Shown here: positions 23,211 through 28,284 of the stretch, piece by piece
How positions within the stretch are numbered: the stretch's first letter is position 1
Layout: every line of letters starts with the position of its first letter
Virus record (IMG/VR): IMGVR_UViG_3300034418_004388
Location: 1 to 30,563 of that record
DNA length: 30,563 nucleotides
Direction: 5' to 3' (one strand)
DNA from: a virus
The notes under the pieces: model-generated
Told to the model about the DNA's origin: nothing
Database searches by the model: none
What the model saw: only the letters and a program-made list of their open reading frames with translations
Made by a program: the position numbers and the translations under genes

Positions 23211-23309
23211 CTGGGGTATGAGCCTTGATAATAACTACCCCAGCTCAAACTTGAGCCTTGGTCCTATTTGAATTCATTGTGCCCAATGTTGTTCATATCA
23301 AGTAGGACC
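23211..23309 (+). ncRNA. Candidate structured RNA / leader
   Basis: Stems seen directly: CTGGGGTA (23211-23218) with TACCCCAG (23236-23243); GCTCAA (23243-23248) with TTGAGC (23251-23256); GGTCCTATTTGA (23260-23271) with TCAAGTAGGACC (23298-23309), 12 pairs with one G-U; and inside it CATTG/CAATG (23275-23288). Such density without coding suggests a structured leader or small RNA. The first two stems share base 23243, so they compete or stack. No known RNA family is recognised. Confidence 0.4.
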
Positions 23310-23315
23310 TGGGGT

Positions 23316-23351
23316 CAAGCAGCAAGCTGCAAGGCGTCAAGCATCAAGCTA
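23316..23351 (+). repeat. CAAGCNN heptad array A
   Basis: CAAGCAG, CAAGCTG, CAAGGCG, one extra T, CAAGCAT, CAAGCTA follow head to tail with a 7-bp period. It directly follows the stem-loop region and precedes the plus-strand genes. Confidence 0.75.
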
Positions 23352-23525
23352 TTGACATTATAGGATTTTATGGTAAAAGTAATTAATGGTATGCGGGGTG
23401 ATCACAGCAAAAGCAAGTGGCCGTAACCAGAAAAAGACCCAGCGGGTGATCCTTGAGATCCGAAGTTTTGTTCGTAATTGGCAATTTGTCTGGAACAGCA
23501 CGCTGGGCACAACAGAAAGGAAAAT

Positions 23526-23708
23526 ATGATTATAACACAAAAAATGTACAACGATTATTTAGAGAGTATGCAGGACATCGACTGGAAAAGAATCCGGGCT
23601 TTAATTGAAGAAAGATATCCAGAAACAAAAACTTGGCCTGAAAAAATGTTTAGAATGTATTGCAGCGCCGTGGTAAGATCTGGTTTTAGAAAGGAAGGAT
23701 TAAATTGA
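23526..23708 (+). CDS. Small helical protein, first gene of plus-strand island
   Basis: 60 aa, MIITQKMYNDYLESMQDIDW then KRIRALIEERYPETKTWPEK. The ATG at 23526 is chosen since AACAGAAAGGA lies 4 bases before it; the frame extends 16 codons further up without a site. Helical and charged with four aromatic residues at the start. Its stop overlaps the next start (TGATG). Function unknown. Confidence 0.6.
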   Translation: MIITQKMYNDYLESMQDIDWKRIRALIEERYPETKTWPEKMFRMYCSAVVRSGFRKEGLN

Positions 23709-23920
23709 TGGATCAAAAAGATAAAGACATACGCTGGGCTGCCAGTCAATTCCTGTATGAGGATTTACCAGAAGACTATCAAGACTGGTCTGATATAAAA
23801 TTATTTAAATTTCTAAAGCACTACGCTTGGAAGCCGTTCGAACATTACAGCGGTGAATGGCTCTGGTGTCATATACAGGATCTAGCTGTACAGGTGAGGA
23901 AATATGCCGAAGAGAATTAA
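23708..23920 (+). CDS. Small acidic Trp-rich protein
   Basis: 70 aa, MDQKDKDIRWAASQFLYEDL then PEDYQDWSDIKLFKFLKHYAW and GEWLWCHIQDLA. It has six Trp and many acidic residues and is predicted helical. GGAAGGA precedes the ATG, which overlaps the upstream stop. The 3' end overlaps the next gene by 17 bases. It is probably a small protein-binding factor; no family known. Confidence 0.6.
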   Translation: MDQKDKDIRWAASQFLYEDLPEDYQDWSDIKLFKFLKHYAWKPFEHYSGEWLWCHIQDLAVQVRKYAEEN

Positions 23921-24107
23921 TTACAATGATCTGATCCCGTGGTTCACAATGAACCACGCGGACCTGCCTCCGCGGTACGTGGCCCGGACTCAAAAGTTTT
24001 TTGATGAGCTAGGCAACAAGCATCAAGCTACAAGCGCCAAGCGTCAAGCTGCCGCATTGTGGAGGCCCGGCTTACGTGTTAAAAATAGATTCAAAAGAAA
24101 GGTATAA
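23904..24107 (+). CDS. Basic protein whose end is encoded by the CAAGCNN array
   Basis: 67 aa. MPKRINYNDLIPWFTMNHAD then LPPRYVARTQKFFDELGNKH is a normal-looking N-terminal part with GAGGA before the ATG. From residue 38 the sequence (KHQATSAKRQAA) is simply the translation of five heptad repeats, then a basic tail WRPGLRVKNRFKRKV. A perfect 9-bp hairpin (CGTGGTTCA, 23938-23946; TGAACCACG, 23950-23958) lies in the gene. The array may have been inserted into the coding part. Function unknown. Confidence 0.5.
   Translation: MPKRINYNDLIPWFTMNHADLPPRYVARTQKFFDELGNKHQATSAKRQAAALWRPGLRVKNRFKRKV
24017..24051 (+). repeat. CAAGCNN heptad array B
   Basis: Five perfect heptads without interruption: CAAGCAT, CAAGCTA, CAAGCGC, CAAGCGT, CAAGCTG. 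The five fixed bases are unchanged in all copies and only the last two vary. It lies inside the 3' half of the 23904-24107 frame. Confidence 0.85.
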
Positions 24108-24110
24108 TTT

Positions 24111-24788
24111 ATGAATACAAAAGAAGCGTGGACCGCTGTTGGCGGTTTAAGTAAACCCTCCAAGATGCCTGGCTGGGCATATGGTATACCAGCTGCGGAA
24201 TGCAAGACTGGTAAGAAGCTCCAGAACGTAGAAGGCAGCACCTGTTATGGCTGCTACGCTCTGAAAGGTTGTTATGTATTTAAAGTTGTGCAGGATGCAC
24301 AATACAGGCGCCTGGCGTCCATCAGGACCGCTGTCTGGGTTGATGCAATGATTACATTAATCAATTCTAAAAAATCAAAAGAATTTAGATGGCACGACTC
24401 AGGAGACGTACAGGACTTAGAGCATTTAAAAAAGATCTATGAAGTATGCAAAGGCACGCCAGATGTCAAGCACTGGATGCCGACGCGCGAGGCGTGGGTG
24501 AAGCCTTACCTGAAGGATGCGCCTTCTAATCTGGTAATACGATTCTCAATGCCAATGGTGGACCAGGAAGCAGCAGCGAGCTGGCCGAATACGTCGACTG
24601 TTACCAGTGATCACAGCGTGGACAATTGCCCAGCCTTCAGGACCGATAAAACAGGGACTGTTCACACGTTGGAAGAGTACACAGCTATGACCAAACCAAA
24701 GAAAAAAGAATTAGATCTGGGACACTGCGGAAGCTGCAGACGTTGCTGGAACCCTGATATAAAAAACATAGCATATGGCCAGCACTAA
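24111..24788 (+). CDS. Gp88-family Cys-rich protein
   Basis: 225 aa. LSKPSKMPGWAYGIPAAECK at residues 13-32, STCYGCYALKGCY (43-55), EFRWHDSGDVQDLEHLKKIY (91-110), HWMPTREAW (121-129) and NLVIRFSMPM are the hallmarks of the phage gene-product-88 family (first named in mycobacteriophages). Cys at 31, 45, 48, 54, and the C-terminal C206-C209-C212 suggest a zinc or Fe-S site. Its activity is unknown. AGAAAGG lies before the ATG. It is the largest gene of the plus-strand island, GC-richer than its surroundings, and flanked by CAAGCNN arrays. Confidence 0.75.
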   Translation: MNTKEAWTAVGGLSKPSKMPGWAYGIPAAECKTGKKLQNVEGSTCYGCYALKGCYVFKVVQDAQYRRLASIRTAVWVDAMITLINSKKSKEFRWHDSGDVQDLEHLKKIYEVCKGTPDVKHWMPTREAWVKPYLKDAPSNLVIRFSMPMVDQEAAASWPNTSTVTSDHSVDNCPAFRTDKTGTVHTLEEYTAMTKPKKKELDLGHCGSCRRCWNPDIKNIAYGQH

Positions 24789-24848
24789 AAGGGCCCTGGC
24801 CAACAATCTAATAGTAGAACTGACCGCGATCCGTGAAGAGCGGATCCT

Positions 24849-24995
24849 CAAGCAACAAGCGCGGAGCATCAAGCACCAAGCCGTCAAGCGTCAAGCGGCT
24901 CATCGAGCAGCAAGCGTTGAATGTGGTCCCAATCATCAAGCGCCAAGCACCGAGATTCACGATGATCGACAAGCAAACCGTGGATCGCCAAGCTC
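24849..24995 (+). repeat. CAAGCNN heptad array C (degenerate)
   Basis: 24849-24898: CAAGCAA, CAAGCGC, GGAGCAT, CAAGCAC, CAAGCCG, extra T, CAAGCGT, CAAGCGG. Further copies: 24911 CAAGCGT, 24937 CAAGCGC and CAAGCAC, 24970 CAAGCAA, 24989 CAAGCTC. The array shares with array A a T insert after a CG-ending heptad. It overlaps the 3' end of the minus-strand nuclease gene. Confidence 0.75.
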
Positions 24996-25261
24996 TCATA
25001 AAGTTTAATGGAGCGAGGATCGAGGGTCTGAAGAAGGATAAAGTTTCGCTTTGTATGGGTCATATGAAACAATTTTTGATGAGGCGAAAACGATACTTTT
25101 TTAGTCTTTGTAACTTTTAATTCAACAGTAAAAAAACCACAATTATCATTGTAACCCAACAAATCTGGTACACCAAAGGATGCCCAAGATTCTAGTCTAG
25201 TCCAAGTAATTTTAGGTGTATTTTTCTTAACTAACTTCCAGAATTTTGACTCAGCTTTCAC
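24884..25261 (-). CDS. VRR-NUC-type endonuclease
   Basis: 125 aa. SKFWKLVKKN..TWTRLESWASFGVPDLLGY (E24, D33) then FFTVELKVTK (E47-x-K49) and FSPHQ (Q62) give the E..GVPD..ExK..Q pattern of PD-(D/E)XK nucleases of the VRR-NUC type, small Holliday-junction or flap-like cutting enzymes in phages. The final 35 residues (LVDHRESRCLALDD etc.) are read through the antisense of the CAAGCNN array. It is third in the 25622-24884 operon. Convergent with the gp88 gene, it shares no bases with it. Confidence 0.7.
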   Translation of the reverse strand: MKAESKFWKLVKKNTPKITWTRLESWASFGVPDLLGYNDNCGFFTVELKVTKTKKVSFSPHQKLFHMTHTKRNFILLQTLDPRSIKLYESLAIHGLLVDHRESRCLALDDWDHIQRLLLDEPLDA

Positions 25262-25269
25262 AGTAACGT

Positions 25270-25461
25270 CTAATCAACCAAGATGAATAATCTATGGGAT
25301 TCTTTTGCACCAATTAATTTATTTGTGACAAGTTTTACTTCTCTAATATCTTTAGGATGTTTCCAATTTGCACGTGAAACTATCTGAACTCTTGAGTTTT
25401 GACCAACTTCAGAATTATCTACAAACTTTTTTAATATTTGTATAAGTAATTTTGTTTGCAC
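25270..25461 (-). CDS. Small hypothetical protein with GTG start
   Basis: 63 aa. It begins with GTG overlapping the TAG of the upstream gene (TAGTG), with AAAGGTG ahead. The sequence is basic: QILKKFVDNSEVGQNSRVQI then VSRANWKHPKDIREVKLVT and ESHRLFILVD at the end, a short beta-rich domain. It lies 8 bp upstream of the nuclease gene in the same operon. Function not recognised. Confidence 0.5.
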   Translation of the reverse strand: MQTKLLIQILKKFVDNSEVGQNSRVQIVSRANWKHPKDIREVKLVTNKLIGAKESHRLFILVD

Positions 25462-25622
25462 TAGATAGCACCTTTGTTTCTAAATTGACTAACAATCTCA
25501 GAAACTTTTTGTTCTATTTCTTTTATTTTTTCTTGTAGTTTAGTTATTTCTTTTTCCTGTATTCTAATAACCTTTTCAAGATCGTCAGGTTTCATATTGT
25601 ACAAGTCTCTCATTTTCTCCAT
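25461..25622 (-). CDS. 53-aa coiled-coil protein, predicted leaderless
   Basis: MEKMRDLYNMKPDDLEKVIR then a heptad coiled coil (EITKLQEKIKEIEQKVSEI). The start at 25622 is chosen because it lies 6 bases after the -10 of the bidirectional promoter, so the transcript should start at the A of ATG. If translation starts at the ATG at 25613, GGAG of codons 1-2 would serve as ribosome site. The frame extends upstream across the promoter to 25718, which is unlikely to be translated. A dimerising small regulator or nuclease partner is possible. Confidence 0.55.
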   Translation of the reverse strand: MEKMRDLYNMKPDDLEKVIRIQEKEITKLQEKIKEIEQKVSEIVSQFRNKGAI

Positions 25623-25624
25623 AA

Positions 25625-25657
25625 TTGACTTATAGCGTAACATAAGGTATGAGTCAA
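25625..25657. promoter_or_regulatory. Near-palindromic bidirectional promoter
   Basis: Plus strand: TTGACT (25625-25630), 17 bp, TATGAG (25648-25653), then 6 bases to the TerS ATG at 25660. Minus strand: TTGACT (25652-25657), 17 bp, TATAAG (25629-25634), then 6 bases to the ATG at 25622. Each -35 overlaps the other promoter's -10, so only one polymerase can bind. Both expected transcription starts coincide with the A of the start codon. Confidence 0.7.
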
Positions 25658-25659
25658 GT

Positions 25660-26250
25660 ATGGGAAGACCAAAAGAACTCACTCCAAAACAAATGAAGTT
25701 TGCAGAGTTGTTAGTCACTAACGAAGGTAAAATGACTGCAACAGAAGCTGCAAAGCAGGCTGGCTATGAACCAGAACGTGCAAGATTTACTGCATCTGAA
25801 CTACGTAATCCAAATAGATATCCATTAGTTGTTAAATATATTGGTGAGTTAAGAACAGAGCTGCAAAAGAAATACGAAGTTACTTATGAGAACCACGTAT
25901 CAGAACTAGCTAAAATTAGAAATGACGCACTGAAGAAGGGTGCTTGGTCTGCAGCTGTAAATGCAGAAGTAGCTAGAGGTAAGGCAGCCGGGTTGTATGT
26001 AGAGCAAAAAATAATTAAGCACGGAAGACTTGAAGATATGACCGAAAAAGAGTTAGAATTAAAAATGAAGACAATCATTGAAGAACATAAAGGATTGTTA
26101 ATTGAAGCAGATTTTGAGGAAGTAAAAGAACAGGTAAATGATAATGGATCTAATGAATCAGATAGCGGAGGAAGCGAGGATAGCGAACAGCAACTCATCA
26201 ACTCCGGAACAGAAGAAGATAGCGACCAAGAACTGGTACAAACTAGTTAG
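25660..26250 (+). CDS. terS: Terminase small subunit
   Basis: 196 aa. GRPKELTPKQMKFAELLVTN then EGKMTATEAAKQAGYEPERA (about 2-41) is the helix-turn-helix DNA-binding head of Terminase_2-type small subunits. A helical oligomerisation core follows (GELRTELQKKYEVTYENHVS; AKIRNDALKKGAWSAAVNAE), then a Glu/Asp/Ser-rich tail. It recognises the packaging site and controls TerL. No ribosome site precedes the ATG, which falls on the predicted +1, so a leaderless mRNA is likely. It is on the strand opposite to terL and converges with the 26243 gene (8-bp overlap). Confidence 0.85.
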   Translation: MGRPKELTPKQMKFAELLVTNEGKMTATEAAKQAGYEPERARFTASELRNPNRYPLVVKYIGELRTELQKKYEVTYENHVSELAKIRNDALKKGAWSAAVNAEVARGKAAGLYVEQKIIKHGRLEDMTEKELELKMKTIIEEHKGLLIEADFEEVKEQVNDNGSNESDSGGSEDSEQQLINSGTEEDSDQELVQTS

Positions 26251-26542
26251 ACAGTTTAGTGAGTCTCTTAACGCAACCAATAGGAATGATATTCCTGTCA
26301 CCAAAAGTTAAGTTACCATTTTCATCTTTATCGTAGGTTGCAAAGAATTTAATAAACTTCTTATCCTTAGAATATATCCAGGCCTCAGATGTAGGTGAAG
26401 CAATAGTCATCTTATCAAACTCAGATTTATCAGCCCAACCAGTTTCACCGCAAGGGTCTATCCACTCAATTCTGTATTTCTTGTATGGAAATGATTTGTC
26501 TGACGTTAAGGTTGATCCAAGCTTTTTTCTTCGTTTTGGCAT
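26243..26542 (-). CDS. Hypothetical 99-aa protein, predicted leaderless
   Basis: Basic start MPKRRKKLGSTLTSDKSFPY, then YRIEWIDPCGETGWADKSEF and FATYDKDENGNLTFGDRNII with IPIGCVKRL at the end, a small beta domain often seen in marine phages without known function. No Shine-Dalgarno site precedes the ATG. On the minus strand TATATA (26549-26554) ends 6 bases before it, the same spacing as at the terS promoter, suggesting another leaderless message. Confidence 0.6.
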   Translation of the reverse strand: MPKRRKKLGSTLTSDKSFPYKKYRIEWIDPCGETGWADKSEFDKMTIASPTSEAWIYSKDKKFIKFFATYDKDENGNLTFGDRNIIPIGCVKRLTKLSN

Positions 26543-26547
26543 TTCTA

Positions 26548-26571
26548 CTATATAGAATATTTTTAGGACTT
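26548..26571 (-). repeat. 24-bp inverted repeat, left arm
   Basis: On the minus strand it reads AAGTCCTAAAAATATTC followed by TATATAG; 22 of 24 bases match the right arm at 26786-26809 in inverted orientation. It carries the TATATA -10 candidate of the 26243-26542 gene. Confidence 0.75.
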
Positions 26572-26648
26572 TATCTACTCACAAAAATTTCCCGAAGGTA
26601 ATTTGCAACCAGATACGAAAAGTGTTGATTTTATTGACTTTTTTAAAA

Positions 26649-26818
26649 TTGTACCATCTGCTTGGTACACTTGGTACATCAATGGTACAAAAAATTTGTC
26701 GTAAACCATTGATTCTATTATCTTTTTCCAAAATTGTACCATTGTACCACCGTTTTTGACTTTTAAAATTTTTTTTGAACACAACAAGTCCTAAAAATAT
26801 TCCTTATAGTGCGGTACA
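26649..26818. repeat. Cluster of TGGTACA/TGTACCA sites
   Basis: Seven GGTAC/GTACC elements occur in 170 bp: 26651 (GTACC), 26664, 26673 and 26684 (GGTAC), 26736 and 26744 (GTACC), and 26813 (GGTAC). Most extend to TTGGTACA or its complement. Orientation changes from one group to another, as for binding sites of a dimeric protein. Confidence 0.6.
26786..26809 (+). repeat. 24-bp inverted repeat, right arm
   Basis: AAGTCCTAAAAATATTC followed by CTTATAG on the plus strand; pairs with 26548-26571 (22/24). It faces right and ends in TATAGT, a -10-like hexamer, but no plus-strand gene follows. Confidence 0.75.
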
Positions 26819-26870
26819 TTATGTCAATATTGTGGCTATCCACGGTCCACGTGCCACGTTCCTACCGTAA

Positions 26871-27305
26871 TTAAATAAGTTTAGTAGCTTCATCAAGATA
26901 CAAGTCAGCTACACGTTTCAACTTAAAGTTGTTTGATGTAAAATGAGTAGTGTGTGGTAAGTCTTTTTCATACCAAATTAATTCGCGTTTAAGTTGTTTC
27001 AAGTTCCACGCATAGTAAGAACCATTATTAAACTTGACAATGTACCCTGGTATTCTGTTATACTTTTTAGCCTTTTCCATTAACGGTCTATATTTTATCT
27101 CCTCAATAAAAGAACCGTTAAATGCGAAGGGTGAATACTTCTCCCTATTTTTTAATTCAAGTACATAATTCGAATTATATGTATCAACAGAATTAAGCTT
27201 ATCGCTAGACTTAAGAATAGGGTCTTCAGAGAATACCTTTTGATTAAGTTCCTCAAACATTTTATCTTCATTTGCTCTCCAATTGTGTCTGCTCATAATA
27301 TTCAT
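26871..27305 (-). CDS. PD-(D/E)XK nuclease-like protein
   Basis: 144 aa. SVDTYNSNYVLELKNREKY (39-57) gives D41 and E50-x-K52, the metal-binding pattern of the PD-(D/E)XK fold. It is followed by FIEEIKYRPLMEKAKKYN and a beta pair GYIVKFNNGSYYAWNL. This is the plan of small phage resolvase or restriction-like nucleases. It overlaps the RecB-type gene by 38 bases; AAAGGA precedes the ATG at 27305 and a second ATG lies 3 codons in. Function in DNA repair or host-DNA degradation is inferred. Confidence 0.55.
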   Translation of the reverse strand: MNIMSRHNWRANEDKMFEELNQKVFSEDPILKSSDKLNSVDTYNSNYVLELKNREKYSPFAFNGSFIEEIKYRPLMEKAKKYNRIPGYIVKFNNGSYYAWNLKQLKRELIWYEKDLPHTTHFTSNNFKLKRVADLYLDEATKLI

Positions 27306-27957
27306 CTATCCTTTTCAAAAATTTGTGTTTAAAGAGTTTAAGTTCTAAACCCTCAATAATAAACTCTTGATAATAGTTATCAGGGGTACACATCATAATA
27401 ACACCTTTATCTATGTTGGTCCCATAGACGTAGTCGTGGGCCATTGCGTAAGCTGCCATTTGTAAGAAGTAGTCTTCAATCCAATCACGTTGTTTTGGTT
27501 TATTTGATTGTTTAAAATCGATGATTGCTTCTTTACCTTGATGAATGCCTGCTAGGTCCGTAGCTCCTGCGTACAAACCCGGATAGTGTAAGGTAACTTC
27601 TAAACCATAATATTCTTCTATGTTATGAAGTCCTTTTTCAATGATCGTTGAAGCCATTGAATGTGCTTGTTTACCAATATCCGTTAAATCTTGATAGCCT
27701 TCTCCTTTAATATGCATCTCAATAATTTTATGCATTGCTGTTCCTCTACTAGAAGAAGTATTAAAAACTTTTGCAGCTTCTGTTTCACCTACACGTTCTC
27801 GCCACCTCGTTAAACTTTGTCTAGCTTCAATAGGTTTAGTTGCGCTTAAAATAGTTGTGACCGAAGGTAGTCTTGATCCACTAATCTCGTAAACACGTTT
27901 ACCGTTGATGGAACTCCTGGTTGATGCAGGATAAATAAATTTATCGTTGTGCTTCAT
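27268..27957 (-). CDS. RecB/Cas4-type PD-(D/E)XK exonuclease
   Basis: 229 aa from MKHNDKFIYPAS; the frame extends 16 codons upstream within the previous gene, but GAAGG lies ahead of this ATG. Motifs: LPSVTTILSATKP (30-42), RGTAMHKIIE with H76, GATDLAG with D134, IIDFKQ with D147-x-K149, and QMAAY (Q166-x3-Y170), the full RecB-family nuclease signature. It probably resects DNA ends in phage recombination or replication, or degrades host DNA. It has no helicase domain and no Cys cluster, so it is not a typical Cas4. It is coupled to the following nuclease gene. Confidence 0.75.
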   Translation of the reverse strand: MKHNDKFIYPASTRSSINGKRVYEISGSRLPSVTTILSATKPIEARQSLTRWRERVGETEAAKVFNTSSSRGTAMHKIIEMHIKGEGYQDLTDIGKQAHSMASTIIEKGLHNIEEYYGLEVTLHYPGLYAGATDLAGIHQGKEAIIDFKQSNKPKQRDWIEDYFLQMAAYAMAHDYVYGTNIDKGVIMMCTPDNYYQEFIIEGLELKLFKHKFLKRIDEYYEQTQLESK

Positions 27958-28129
27958 ATGGACTAGCCCTTCCTGCGTGGTCTCTGATTTTATCAGGCCA
28001 TACACAATTGATTTCTAACTTTGAACCATCCTTAGATAATAAAGTTATTTTATGTCCGCGTTTCGTGTCCTCGATCCAATATCTCTCGTAATTAGTATAT
28101 TCGATCCAACCATCACCCTTTTTGTTCAT
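27941..28129 (-). CDS. Hypothetical 62-aa protein
   Basis: MNKKGDGWIEYTNYERYWIE then DTKRGHKITLLSKDGSKLEI. The start at 28129 is chosen since GGAGG lies 5 bases ahead and it overlaps the upstream stop (ATGA). It is aromatic, charged and probably beta-rich. The last 17 bases overlap the exonuclease start. Function not recognised. Confidence 0.55.
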   Translation of the reverse strand: MNKKGDGWIEYTNYERYWIEDTKRGHKITLLSKDGSKLEINCVWPDKIRDHAGRASPYEAQR

Positions 28130-28284
28130 TGTTGCCTCCATATCGTATTGTTTAAAAGTATCCTGACTTCATCTTCATTGATCTCACCTTGATTGTCACA
28201 ATCAAGGCAATCCGTATAAACGTCACCAACTTTAATGTAGCCATTACCATTACAATGAGTACAAATTTTATTTTGATTTGCCAT
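28126..28284 (-). CDS. DnaJ-type zinc-finger micropeptide
   Basis: 52 aa with ICTHCNGNGYIKVGDVYTDC then LDCDNQGEI: C8-x2-C11-xGxG and C26-x2-C29, the four-Cys arrangement of DnaJ central zinc modules. It binds one zinc ion by family rule; a role in protein-protein contact is likely. The start lies 17 bases inside the ribbon-helix-helix gene and the stop overlaps the next start (ATGA), so three genes are coupled. Confidence 0.65.
   Translation of the reverse strand: MANQNKICTHCNGNGYIKVGDVYTDCLDCDNQGEINEDEVRILLNNTIWRQQ

Larger units (their letters stand above)
23066..23525. other. 460-bp divergent intergenic region
   Basis: No gene fits here; short frames lack ribosome sites. It contains the divergent promoter pair at 23092-23132, a TCCCATA box (minus strand, 23128-23135), several stem-loops at 23211-23309 and a first CAAGCNN array at 23316-23351. 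The plus-strand transcript to the gene at 23526 would have a leader of roughly 390 nt. Confidence 0.6.
26543..26870. other. 328-bp non-coding regulatory patch
   Basis: Frames here overlap each other, are Lys/Phe-rich and lack ribosome sites, so I see no gene. The patch holds the 24-bp inverted repeat (26548-26571 and 26786-26809), a cluster of GGTAC sites, and three CCACGNN heptads (26840-26860). It could be a divergent promoter region, a replication origin or a protein-loading site. Confidence 0.55.

Noticed and set aside
23316-24051. CAAGCNN arrays as a CRISPR array
   Set aside because: The unit is 7 bp with 2 variable bases; no 23-40 bp repeats, no spacers and no cas genes.
24775-25008. 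Plus-strand frame of 77 aa after the gp88 gene
   Set aside because: After about 25 residues it is only the translation of array C (QA/KRQAA pattern), it has no ribosome site and it overlaps the well-supported nuclease gene antisense.
24833-25120. Plus-strand frame of 95 aa over array C
   Set aside because: Repeat-derived, Ser/Lys/Gln-biased, antisense to the nuclease gene and without a ribosome site.
26575-26787. Two overlapping minus-strand frames of 67-70 aa in the GGTAC patch
   Set aside because: They are read from AT-rich and GGTAC repeats (Lys/Asn/Phe bias), begin with poor starts and contradict each other in frame.
27268-27957. Exonuclease as Cas4
   Set aside because: It has the RecB-family motifs but lacks the C-terminal Cys cluster of Cas4 and no other cas gene is near.
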